From positions 1 through 29,735 of IMG/VR virus record IMGVR_UViG_3300025151_000197: a stretch of 29,735 bases of DNA; one strand, written 5' to 3'. The notes beneath the pieces were generated by a model that was given only the letters and a program-made list of their open reading frames with translations, ran no database searches and was not told where the DNA came from. This document shows, in pieces, positions 1 through 6,396 of the stretch (the stretch's first letter is position 1; every line of letters starts with the position of its first letter). Made by a program: the position numbers and the translations under genes. This stretch comes from a virus.

Positions 1-1397
1 AGGTTGCTCATCGTTGTGATGATGTTTGATTCGCCCTCCTTCTCGCGCACCGTTGCCGATCCCATGCGCGGATCTACTATTCTCTCGAATATATCCTCCT
101 CGTCCTCCAAGTCCTCAAAATGTTCCTTATATTGATTATATCCCCATCCCAAGGGCTTTTGCGCAGGGCCAGGTTTGCCCACGCTCTTTCCGGCATTGTT
201 TACGTGGGGCAATGCCCACGCTCCCATCGTACTGTCAGGGAATTCGCGATATACGTAGATTCGCCCTTGGGTATCCACACCCGCCCATATCGCAACCCAA
301 GGCTTGCTACCGCCCGGATCGCATACAAAATACTTAGTGACCTTGAGTGATGGATCGGCAATGAACGGAATCCTCTCATGCGGGATAACGTTTGTCTCTC
401 TGTTGAACTTTGGAAAGCGTCCCTCGAACGACTTGGACGGGATACCGTACAGGCGGGCAAGCTTTACCTCCTGCGGTTGCTTGGAATAAGTGCGTACCAA
501 TTCCCTGTAATCAATGAATGGCGTTTGCTCTGACCAAAAGTAATGTATCCTACAGTCAGGCCAATTCGCAGAGATTTGTTCAATGGGCAATTCCTTTTGC
601 AAGAGTTCGCTATATCTCGTCCTCACCGTCTCCGCACCCTTGAGCAAGCTATTGATCAATGGAGTCCATCCTTGGAGCGTGGTGAAGGTAAGGATCAATC
701 GTCCATGATAGTCAGCGGTTCTGCCCAGCAAGGTATTGAATATGCTCTCAGGCACTTCTTCGTCCAAGTGGATTGCGTGAGCAGACCATCCCTCGAAGAT
801 TTGCGGGTCTGCCATGTACTGGCGATAGTTGTTAAAATATATCGTGCTTCCTCGTTCAGCGCCTGCGATTGTCGGGGGAAGGATTGCCTTTGCCGAATTG
901 AATCCGTTCTTCTGATTATACTGCAAGCTATGATTCGCGCTCTTCTTCTTGGAACGCTTGTACCGCATGGGCAAGTTTTGCCAAATCGTTTTCTGAGCAT
1001 CTTGAATACTGCGCTCCTCAGTTACGTGCATGGATCGTATCTCAGCTTCGGGTATTGCCTGAGCCAAGTGTACGAGCATACGAGATGCGAACATAGTCTT
1101 ACTCGATCTATTCCCTCCAAGTATCACGTGGATCTTGTCCTTGTCGAATCTCTCCATCACCCGTCTCCAACCGGGCAGAGTCCATCCCCATTGTATGGGA
1201 TCTTCCTTCTCGCTGGTAGGTTGATCCATAAGCAAGCGTGTGAGCGTCTCTGCGCGCTCGGGGTCTTCGATGGTCAAGCGATCAATCTCCTCCTCGCTCA
1301 ACGCGCATACAAGCTCGCCCTTGTCATACTTGAGGTCATCAGTCCACGGGATGCCAAACCTCGCGTCTACCTCGTCCGTGTAGGTTATCTTGGGCAT
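1..1397 (-). CDS. terL: Terminase large subunit (partial, C-terminus off the left edge)
   Basis: This open frame of 465 codons begins at an ATG at 1397 and runs off the window. It is the ATPase-nuclease motor that packages DNA into the procapsid. The ATPase domain shows a Walker A loop GGNRSSKT at residues 94-101 and a Walker B strand AIHLDEE around residues 208-214. The nuclease domain begins with KYFVCDPGGSKPW, where Asp360 is a likely metal ligand, and a second candidate acid lies in RIVDPRMGS further on. The P-loop variant GGxRSSKT is common in phage terminases. The gene starts three bases after the stop of the PP-loop gene and is the last visible gene of the minus-strand operon. The identity is well supported by motif order; the missing part should contain the end of the nuclease domain. 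Confidence 0.9.
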   Translation of the reverse strand, partial: MPKITYTDEVDARFGIPWTDDLKYDKGELVCALSEEEIDRLTIEDPERAETLTRLLMDQPTSEKEDPIQWGWTLPGWRRVMERFDKDKIHVILGGNRSSKTMFASRMLVHLAQAIPEAEIRSMHVTEERSIQDAQKTIWQNLPMRYKRSKKKSANHSLQYNQKNGFNSAKAILPPTIAGAERGSTIYFNNYRQYMADPQIFEGWSAHAIHLDEEVPESIFNTLLGRTADYHGRLILTFTTLQGWTPLINSLLKGAETVRTRYSELLQKELPIEQISANWPDCRIHYFWSEQTPFIDYRELVRTYSKQPQEVKLARLYGIPSKSFEGRFPKFNRETNVIPHERIPFIADPSLKVTKYFVCDPGGSKPWVAIWAGVDTQGRIYVYREFPDSTMGAWALPHVNNAGKSVGKPGPAQKPLGWGYNQYKEHFEDLEDEEDIFERIVDPRMGSATVREKEGESNIITTMSN

Positions 1398-1400
1398 TCC

Positions 1401-2246
1401 CTACACTCCGCACATTCCTTCGCACTCCGCTTTGAAGTCCCAAGTAAGTTGCCCCTTGTCCTCGTCAGAATCAAAATCAATCTCGCCAAGTGGCTTGCAT
1501 GACTTGTGTAGGTAAACTTCCATGCATGAATCAGTAGCGTATTTTTTATGCTGATCCCTTATGTTTTTATCAAACTCAACTGCCTCTTTAAAATGATTGG
1601 GTTCATTATCCCTAAGATCGCGCCATTCTGCGTCATTACGGAATGGACAATAAACGCAAGCGGAACGAGGAGGTTCGGGGTATCCGTTTTTTTTCATCCA
1701 TATCTTGCAATGATGCCTGTGCATTTGTAGCTCGATCAATGGCCAACGATTCTCCATCCATTTGTCCCGAGGTTCTTTCATCCTTTGAATCTCATCGTAA
1801 GATATGCCAATCCATTGAGTGACTTTTACTTCTTTTTCCCCACGCTTAATTCCATAAAGTTCCTTTATTTTTTTATGAATTGGTTTTATTTTATAATCCT
1901 GTGTACATGCCCTACCTATGGCAGCGGTCTTTTCCCCATTAGGTGATATACCAAACTTGGGTATAATACCCTTCATGTAAGTGCTTCCCTTTTTCCCGTT
2001 AGGCGTATCTTTCTGCCTTCTTTTCGGTTCTAAGCAATCCTTCGTCAGATTACCATAAGACACTCGATAAACAGGAAACGGCAATTCCCCCTCTAGCCAA
2101 TCCAAGTAATCATAAACACTTTGCGGTTCGGCTTGCGTATCGGCAAAGATCGCGCAGTCAGGCATCGGTGTAATCTCCCCATGCGCTGCCATCAATGCCA
2201 TTGTGCTTGATTGCACGCCCGCTCCTAATGACAATACGTACTTCAT
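1401..2246 (-). CDS. PP-loop ATPase, PAPS reductase-like (CysH/adenine nucleotide alpha hydrolase fold)
   Basis: The 281-residue product opens with LSLGAGVQSST (residues 5-15), a variant of the SGGxDS PP-loop that binds ATP or PAPS. It continues with an FADTQAEP strand and a RACTQDYKIKP segment typical of PAPS-reductase relatives. Cys114, Cys180 and the pair Cys197-x2-Cys200 could bind an iron-sulfur cluster or zinc. Such proteins adenylate or thiolate substrates; relatives act in sulfate reduction, tRNA thiolation and DNA phosphorothioation (DndC). Phage copies are common, but their substrate is usually unknown. Here the gene sits between the terminase and a run of small genes downstream of a DNA methyltransferase, so a role in nucleic-acid modification is an inference. 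Its middle part (about 1540-2010) is clearly richer in A/T than its neighbours, which suggests separate acquisition. Confidence 0.8.
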   Translation of the reverse strand: MKYVLSLGAGVQSSTMALMAAHGEITPMPDCAIFADTQAEPQSVYDYLDWLEGELPFPVYRVSYGNLTKDCLEPKRRQKDTPNGKKGSTYMKGIIPKFGISPNGEKTAAIGRACTQDYKIKPIHKKIKELYGIKRGEKEVKVTQWIGISYDEIQRMKEPRDKWMENRWPLIELQMHRHHCKIWMKKNGYPEPPRSACVYCPFRNDAEWRDLRDNEPNHFKEAVEFDKNIRDQHKKYATDSCMEVYLHKSCKPLGEIDFDSDEDKGQLTWDFKAECEGMCGV

Positions 2247-2315
2247 TTCGTAGCTTTATGTAGTCTTTGAATATAAAAAAAGTTCATTCCCTCGCCTGTA
2301 TCTCCATTCCCAAGA

Positions 2316-2522
2316 TTATCGCTTCTTCGAGCGTTTCGACCGGGATTTCTTGCGGGCCAACTGCCCAGCCTTCAGTATCCGTTCCAACGTCTCGGGGTCG
2401 AATTTCGAGCATGGTGGCCCGAGGTTTCTCAAGTCGCACCGTGGTAATTCGACAACTGATTCGGGTATCGCTCTTCCGTATTTGCGCCAAAAGGTCGGAT
2501 TCCATCCCTTGGGACATTTCAC
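2316..2522 (-). CDS. Small basic protein, unknown function
   Basis: The 68-residue frame starts with GTG, and its GTGA overlaps the stop of the upstream coiled-coil gene, the coupling used by its neighbours. The product has an aromatic N-terminal half (GWNPTFWRKYGR) and a very basic tail, RKKSRSKRSKKR, which suggests nucleic-acid binding. I do not recognise the family. A second frame covers nearly the same bases (2284-2529, ATG start, 81 codons) and ends closer to the next gene. I prefer the GTG frame because of the exact overlap and because its neighbours start the same way, but only one of the two need be real, and the other cannot be excluded. Confidence 0.5.
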   Translation of the reverse strand: MKCPKGWNPTFWRKYGRAIPESVVELPRCDLRNLGPPCSKFDPETLERILKAGQLARKKSRSKRSKKR

Positions 2523-2707
2523 GAATCATTCTTCGCCCGTTCCTCAGTCACTTCCTTCCACAAGTCGCAACATCTGCGCTTGAGTCCCATGTTCTCCTCT
2601 TCGAGCTTCTTGTTCCTCGCAACCAGTTCGTCACGCTCCTTGGTCAGACGAACCACCATCTGTTGCCAAGTCCCTATCTTTTTGGTCGGTTTGTAAACGT
2701 TCATCAT
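2519..2707 (-). CDS. Small coiled-coil protein
   Basis: This 62-residue protein starts at an ATG preceded by a strong Shine-Dalgarno stretch (GGGGGAGGACGA). Its stop overlaps the GTG of the next gene, and its start overlaps the stop of the 59-residue gene upstream (ATGA). Residues 18-58 form a charged heptad-like helix (RLTKERDELVARNKKLEEEN), so a coiled-coil dimer is likely. It has two adjacent cysteines (RRCCDLW). There is no recognisable catalytic motif. Coiled-coil proteins of this size occur near terminases and as adaptor or regulatory subunits, but nothing here assigns a role. Confidence 0.7.
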   Translation of the reverse strand: MMNVYKPTKKIGTWQQMVVRLTKERDELVARNKKLEEENMGLKRRCCDLWKEVTEERAKNDS

Positions 2708-2883
2708 TCGTCCTCCCCCAAATCTATCTCACTATCAAAATCCACGATATCCTCCTGGTAATACTCGTTTACCCCATCCTTGAGGCACGCAATCATCTCC
2801 TCTTGCAAAAGATCGGATTCCAATTCCCAACGTCTAAGCAACAATTTCACCTCGTGAATCAATTGTCTTCCACCGCCACTCAC
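2704..2883 (-). CDS. Small acidic protein, 59 residues
   Basis: This gene falls just below a 60-residue cut-off and fills an otherwise empty gap. It starts with GTG overlapping the stop of the 55-residue gene (GTGA) and ends with TGA overlapping the ATG of the coiled-coil gene (ATGA), so it is linked on both sides. The product begins MSGGGRQLIHEVKLLLRRW, continues with a leucine-rich helix (LESDLLQEEMIACL) and ends in an acidic tail (DFDSEIDLGEDE). The double overlap is strong evidence that it is translated. The function is unknown; a helix with an acidic tail would fit a small protein-binding partner. Confidence 0.65.
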   Translation of the reverse strand: MSGGGRQLIHEVKLLLRRWELESDLLQEEMIACLKDGVNEYYQEDIVDFDSEIDLGEDE

Positions 2884-3047
2884 TTCTTGCGCCCCTTTCT
2901 AAAGTCAAAAAAGTCACTAGGCACTACGCGCTGAACCTTTGAGCGCACGGGGCGCTTCTCTCCATCACTCCCAACCTCGAACCGGATGACTTGCGTATTG
3001 CTCCAAAAGCGCTTCTCCGCTTCCTGAGCTTCGGGCAAAGTGAGCAT
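2880..3047 (-). CDS. Small basic protein, 55 residues
   Basis: I place the start at the ATG at 3047 (MLTLPEAQEAEKRFW). The frame stays open upstream to an ATG at 3140, but that upstream part is an unlikely Lys/Arg/Met-rich reading of bases that encode the acidic peptide in another frame. A GAGGA stretch lies about eleven bases before the chosen start. The product has a short helix, then a Lys/Arg-rich C-terminal half ending FFDFRKGRKK. No family is recognised. Its stop overlaps the GTG of the next gene. Confidence 0.6.
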   Translation of the reverse strand: MLTLPEAQEAEKRFWSNTQVIRFEVGSDGEKRPVRSKVQRVVPSDFFDFRKGRKK

Positions 3048-3051
3048 ACGT

Positions 3052-3174
3052 TCACGCTTCCTCACTCTCTTCCTCTTCGTCTTCGTCATCCTCGTCATCC
3101 TCTCCCACTCCCCATATCTCGTCGCATTGATCATCATCATTGGGTTCGAGTAACCACCATCTGTCCACGCTCAT
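3052..3174 (-). CDS. Highly acidic 40-residue peptide, possible DNA mimic
   Basis: The ATG lies three bases after the stop of the methyltransferase gene. The reading frame gives 40 residues, 21 of them Asp or Glu, with a single Arg and no Lys. The N-terminus, MSVDRWWLLEPNDDD, contains two adjacent tryptophans, and residues 25-39 are almost purely acidic. The frame competes with a very basic reading of the same bases (the extended form of the downstream gene), and I judge the acidic frame the likelier one because of its position and start. Small acidic phage proteins such as Ocr, Arn and ArdA mimic DNA and block restriction or other DNA-binding enzymes. That this peptide does so is only an inference from charge and from its place next to a DNA methyltransferase. 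Confidence 0.5.
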   Translation of the reverse strand: MSVDRWWLLEPNDDDQCDEIWGVGEDDEDDEDEEEESEEA

Positions 3175-3177
3175 AAT

Positions 3178-4047
3178 TCAGTTCCTTTCTCTCTCATTCA
3201 ATTCCTTCCATAAAGTTCTCCATGCCAGTTCCGCAGTTTGCGGCACTACTCCGTTCCCCAAGAGCGCAAGTCGCTTGTTCCTGTAGGCAGACCCATAAGG
3301 CTTTCCACCCAATCGGGTGACAACTGTTCTCGGTGACTCCCACTCGTATTGCTCGTCTCCTGGTCGAGCAGGCCAGCGTGTCTCTTCGCTTCCTCCGCCA
3401 ATACCTTTCCTCCCGTTCCGGGCTTGCGACTTCCCGGGTTGCCCGCTCGCGGACTTGGCCACATCTTGAGATCTCTCCCCAAGCATTTCTGATTGGACGT
3501 TATTGACGTCCTCGCTCCCTCCACGTGGTCGCTCGCTTGCGGAGTTGCCCAAGATAAAAATTCTTTTCCTTCTGTGAGGAGCGCCGACTTCTTCCGCTGA
3601 GAATATTCCTGCCGCCACCTCGTAACCATCCTCTTCCAAATCGCTGATGACTGTGGAGAGTCCAAGCGAGACGTGTCCCTCGACGTTCTCTGCAAAAATC
3701 CATTGAACTCCAATTGCCCTGGCGTGTTCCCTGATTTTAGGCCACAAGTGCCTTGGGTCTTCTTCCCCTTTTCGCTTCCCCGCGCTACTGAATGGCTGGC
3801 AGGGGTATCCACAAGTGAGTCCACGTACTTTTCCTCGAAAGATTGATGCAGGGAAGGTCGCAACGTCATCCCATATAGGTGCGGTATCCATCCTCCCTTC
3901 TTCAATTGCCTTAACCAATACTGCTTGGACATAGCTTTCCCGTTCGCAGTAACAGATCGTTCTAACATCCACGCCTGCTCTTCTAATTCCAAGCTCAAGC
4001 CCTCCGTATCCGGTACAAAAGCTGATAACGTTTTGGGGATTATCCAC
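3178..4047 (-). CDS. dcm: C5-cytosine DNA methyltransferase (Dcm family)
   Basis: The 289-residue enzyme transfers a methyl group from S-adenosylmethionine to C5 of cytosine in a specific DNA site. The motifs occur in canonical order: I (SFCTGYGGLELGIRRAG, residues 9-25, SAM binding), IV (GYPCQPFS, catalytic Cys83), VI (AENVEGH, residues 119-125), VIII (GAPHRRKRIFILG, from 155) and X (ALLGNGVVPQTAELAW near the C-terminus). The target-recognition region between VIII and X is short, as in compact phage enzymes. No cognate restriction endonuclease is recognisable next to it, so it probably protects phage DNA or alters expression rather than forming a restriction-modification pair. It overlaps the upstream sigma-like gene by eight bases, indicating one transcript. 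Confidence 0.92.
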   Translation of the reverse strand: MDNPQNVISFCTGYGGLELGIRRAGVDVRTICYCERESYVQAVLVKAIEEGRMDTAPIWDDVATFPASIFRGKVRGLTCGYPCQPFSSAGKRKGEEDPRHLWPKIREHARAIGVQWIFAENVEGHVSLGLSTVISDLEEDGYEVAAGIFSAEEVGAPHRRKRIFILGNSASERPRGGSEDVNNVQSEMLGERSQDVAKSASGQPGKSQARNGRKGIGGGSEETRWPARPGDEQYEWESPRTVVTRLGGKPYGSAYRNKRLALLGNGVVPQTAELAWRTLWKELNERERN

Positions 4048-4498
4048 ATTTGGACTCCTCCATCAATCGATTATACGCTCTGCGTATGGCAGGGTGAACG
4101 TATCGACCCTTCTCTATGCTCCACTTCCAATGATCTTGAAAATTATCCAATGCCCATGCTTCTTCCATATCTTGCTTCTCCTTCACCTTCTTTCTTCGAT
4201 CCAATAACTTCTTCTTCGAATACGCAGTATGATCAAACAATATGGACTTCTTGGAAATCAAAGGTTGAAAAAATACCTTCCTCTTCTTGTCCAACTGGGT
4301 GACCAAATGCCCGCATTCGCGAATGATATCTCGTACAATCAGACTAATCCGCCCCGCACCCACTCCAAAACGCTCGCCTATCTCCCTACACTTGTACCCT
4401 TCCAAATAATACATACTCACGATCTTGCGCTCACTTGCAGGCATAAGTCCCAATAATACGGATACCAAGTCCCTGATCTCCACCTCGTCATCACTCAT
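4040..4498 (-). CDS. Sigma-region-4-like helix-turn-helix regulator
   Basis: The N-terminal third of this 152-residue protein contains an HTH unit, LMPASERKIVSMYYLEGY followed by KCREIGERFGVGAGRISLIV (about residues 18-55). This matches the layout of sigma-factor region 4, where the second helix precedes a recognition helix after a GxG turn. The remainder is Lys-rich and helical and has no sigma region 2, so it is not a complete sigma factor. It may be a late-gene activator or a DNA-binding adaptor. It lies between an XRE-like gene (ATGA overlap) and the methyltransferase (eight-base overlap) and is the second gene of the leftward operon. Confidence 0.7.
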   Translation of the reverse strand: MSDDEVEIRDLVSVLLGLMPASERKIVSMYYLEGYKCREIGERFGVGAGRISLIVRDIIRECGHLVTQLDKKRKVFFQPLISKKSILFDHTAYSKKKLLDRRKKVKEKQDMEEAWALDNFQDHWKWSIEKGRYVHPAIRRAYNRLMEESKCG

Positions 4499-4941
4499 AC
4501 CAACCGATCTTTCCTGTCATACTCACCGCATAACTCCCAAAGTCCACCCTCGCCCTTCTTTAGCCTAACACGACTGCCCAATCCGAATCTTCCCTCCTTC
4601 GCCCGGAACTTCCCATGCGTGCCATCATCAAACTCAACAAGTCGCAAATACGGATTCCTAGGCAATGAATAGACAACTCCCATGCGCTCCCTCGGTTCGC
4701 CAACACTCTGCCTAATCATCCCTTCCTTAACGTCCCGAGCTTCCTCCTTACCACCTTCCAAATCAATACCCAGGTCTTCGGCAAGCAATTCGAGACGGGC
4801 AACCGCTTTCTTGCTAAAGCGTCCATTGTAAAAAGTCATGCGCATGGAAGTACTCTTCACGCCAACCATACTCGCAAATTCATCCCTGCTTATCCCGCTC
4901 TTCTCCAAAATCTCACTAGCCACTTCAATCTTCATCCGCAT
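4495..4941 (-). CDS. HTH (XRE-like) DNA-binding protein
   Basis: The 148-residue product has an N-terminal HTH-like region, EILEKSGISRDEFASMVGV followed by KSTSMRMTFYNGRFSKKAV (about residues 10-48), and a C-terminal beta-rich part with many charged residues. It is the first gene of the leftward operon and faces the plus-strand gene at 5000 across a 58-base gap, the usual position of a switch regulator. The annotated ATG at 4941 overlaps a GTAGGG element; a second ATG at 4935 has this element six bases upstream and may be the true start. Its role as repressor or activator cannot be told from sequence. Confidence 0.65.
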   Translation of the reverse strand: MRMKIEVASEILEKSGISRDEFASMVGVKSTSMRMTFYNGRFSKKAVARLELLAEDLGIDLEGGKEEARDVKEGMIRQSVGEPRERMGVVYSLPRNPYLRLVEFDDGTHGKFRAKEGRFGLGSRVRLKKGEGGLWELCGEYDRKDRLV

Positions 4942-4999
4942 GCATCCCTACTCTTTTTAATTGCATAGTCAATAAAAATATGACAATTAACAAAAAAAG
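4942..4999. promoter_or_regulatory. Divergent promoter/operator region
   Basis: This AT-rich gap separates the leftward regulator operon from the rightward 5000-6126 genes and must contain promoters for at least one direction. For the minus strand, TTGTCA (bases 4986 to 4981) could be a -35 element, but no good -10 hexamer follows at standard distance. TTGCAT at 4961-4966 is an equally weak candidate for the plus strand. The boxes are therefore uncertain, while the location is clear from gene arrangement. Confidence 0.5.
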
Positions 5000-5521
5000 A
5001 TGCCCCGCATATACAGAAGACGAAAAAAACCAAACTCAGTAAGAGGGTTTTGTGACGATATGACAAAGAACAACATAATCAAATCAGCAGCCAAGATCGC
5101 ATCGAAACAATCAAATGCAGAGGCAGAAGCCCGAGAGATAGCAAAGGCAGATCCGGAGATAAGGAACGCAGTAGCGAACTTCCTGAGATACCGCCTCGAC
5201 ATGACAGAACAGGAGTTCCTCAATCAAGTGAACTCGAAGCTTTCAAACATGGTGGCCGACTCCCTAAACACCCTACACTCAAAACTAGACGAAATACCTC
5301 CCCAAAACCTAGCATACGCAGTTTCCATAGTCATGGACAAGTTCCTCACCGTATCAGGCAGACCCTCAAACATCACCGCATCGGCAAACGTCACCCTAGG
5401 GGCATCCGATATGTCACCCAACGAAGTCGCAAAGATACTAAAAGGCGCATCAAAGACAGTAAAGGAACAACCAACCGAAGCATCCGAACAAAAAGTAGTG
5501 GACGTAGAACCAAACGACTAA
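5000..5521 (+). CDS. Unknown helical phage protein, possible small-terminase-like
   Basis: The 173-residue product has a basic N-terminus (MPRIYRRRKKPNSVRGF), a helical centre, and the segment AYAVSIVMDKFLTVSGRPSNI (about residues 106-125). That segment resembles the helix with DK and G-P-S found near the end of many phage small-terminase or HTH proteins. The C-terminus is low in hydrophobic residues and acidic. No clear HTH is visible in the first half, so the small-terminase idea is only a possibility. A second ATG at 5060 (MTKNNIIKSA) has a GAGGG element upstream and could be the start, since the first ATG has only an A-rich leader. The stop overlaps the start of the HNH gene (TAATG). Confidence 0.6.
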   Translation: MPRIYRRRKKPNSVRGFCDDMTKNNIIKSAAKIASKQSNAEAEAREIAKADPEIRNAVANFLRYRLDMTEQEFLNQVNSKLSNMVADSLNTLHSKLDEIPPQNLAYAVSIVMDKFLTVSGRPSNITASANVTLGASDMSPNEVAKILKGASKTVKEQPTEASEQKVVDVEPND

Positions 5522-6126
5522 TGCCCAAGCCCACTCTCGGGCCAAGAATAATCGCCCTGCGTGAGCAAGGGTATTCATACGATAAAATACAAAACCTCCT
5601 AAACTGCTCCAAATCCACAATCTCATACCATCTATCCCCGGGCGGAAAACAAAAGGTCAGAGACAGAGAAGCAAGGCTAAACAGGGAAAAGCCAACACTA
5701 AGCCACGTAAAGCGAATATGGCACTTCAGGAATCCAAGAACACCATCCCCAAACAAACCACCTTGGTATCAGCACAAGACTCATAGACAAACAACAAAAG
5801 CAATATCACAAAAAGCACACCAGTTCCAAAAGACAATGACTTTCAATTACAAGGACGTACATGCAAAGTACGGAGATCATTTCCAATGCGCGCTAACCGG
5901 AAGACCACTACAATGGAACAACCCTGAGGACTACCAATACGACCATATAGTCCCCATAGCGCGGGGCGGAGACAATACAATAAACAATCTTCAACTACTA
6001 TGCACGGATGCAAACCAGGCAAAGGGTCACCTAACGGATGAGGAATTCATAGACCTATGCAAAGAGATCGTACAACACGCAGGGTACAAGATATGGAAAC
6101 CATCCATGCAAGATAGCGATAAATAA
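5521..6126 (+). CDS. HNH endonuclease with N-terminal HTH
   Basis: The 201-residue protein has an N-terminal HTH (IIALREQGYSYDKIQNLLNC then SKSTISYHL, residues 10-38), a basic linker, and a C-terminal HNH domain (about residues 112-170). The signature is YDHIVPIARGG (Asp141, His142), then NNLQLLC (Asn155/156) and a distal KGH with His170. HNH enzymes nick or cut DNA using one metal ion. Phage HNH proteins act as homing nucleases or assist the terminase at cos sites. Here the gene is coupled to the 5000 gene and directly precedes the repeat-rich region, so it may cut there, which is an inference. The usual zinc-binding CxxC pairs are absent; only single cysteines occur at 123 and 161. Confidence 0.85.
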   Translation: MPKPTLGPRIIALREQGYSYDKIQNLLNCSKSTISYHLSPGGKQKVRDREARLNREKPTLSHVKRIWHFRNPRTPSPNKPPWYQHKTHRQTTKAISQKAHQFQKTMTFNYKDVHAKYGDHFQCALTGRPLQWNNPEDYQYDHIVPIARGGDNTINNLQLLCTDANQAKGHLTDEEFIDLCKEIVQHAGYKIWKPSMQDSDK

Positions 6127-6161
6127 CAAACAAGCATCACCTACGAATGCCCACGCCCACT

Positions 6162-6262
6162 AAGGGGGCGATACGAACCACAAGGGGCGAAGGCTCGAAT
6201 ACGCAAGGGGCGATAGTGCGAAGGCGATAGTGCGAACCACAAGGGGCGATAGTGCGAAAAAA
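6162..6262 (+). repeat. Five imperfect iteron-like repeats (unit AAGGGGCGATAGTGCGAA)
   Basis: Related copies start at 6162, 6182, 6205, 6221 and 6241, with a spacing of 16-23 bases. They share AAGGGGCGA followed by variants of TAGTGCGAACCAC. The array begins about 35 bases after the HNH stop and is not coding in any good frame. Direct repeats at roughly two helical turns are typical of initiator-protein binding sites (iterons) and also of terminase recognition sites. Confidence 0.75.
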
Positions 6263-6295
6263 GTAGTAGGGGGGGTGATGATAATATAGAAAGAA

Positions 6296-6334
6296 CGCGC
6301 CCGCACGCACGCACCCCCGCCCCCCCCGGGCGCG
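6296..6334. other. GC-rich inverted repeat around a C-tract
   Basis: The arms CGCGCCCG (6296-6303) and CGGGCGCG (6327-6334) are perfectly complementary and enclose a C-rich loop. There is no T-run after either arm, so it is not a standard intrinsic terminator. It lies just after the iteron-like array and before an AT-richer stretch, which fits an origin or a structured packaging/recombination site, but the function is not shown. The surrounding region 6127-6879 contains no gene that I can support. Confidence 0.55.
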
Positions 6335-6396
6335 CGGTCTAGAGTCCTTTATGCGCGTCTATTAAAGCCGGATTTTGAGAGCAGTAGAGACCTAGT

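Noticed and set aside
543-1502. Plus-strand frame of 319 codons
   Set aside because: It is an antisense shadow of the terminase gene, which has full ATPase and nuclease motifs on the minus strand. It has no recognisable domain.
3178-4047. Restriction-modification system
   Set aside because: No adjacent protein has a restriction endonuclease motif. The HNH and PD-(D/E)XK genes lie in other operons, so only an orphan methyltransferase is supported.
3246-4049. Minus-strand frame of 267 codons overlapping the methyltransferase
   Set aside because: It is a shifted reading of the same bases; the methyltransferase frame holds all conserved motifs in order.
6162-6262. CRISPR array
   Set aside because: Repeats are imperfect, spaced at 16-23 bases without unique spacers of normal length, and no cas genes are present.
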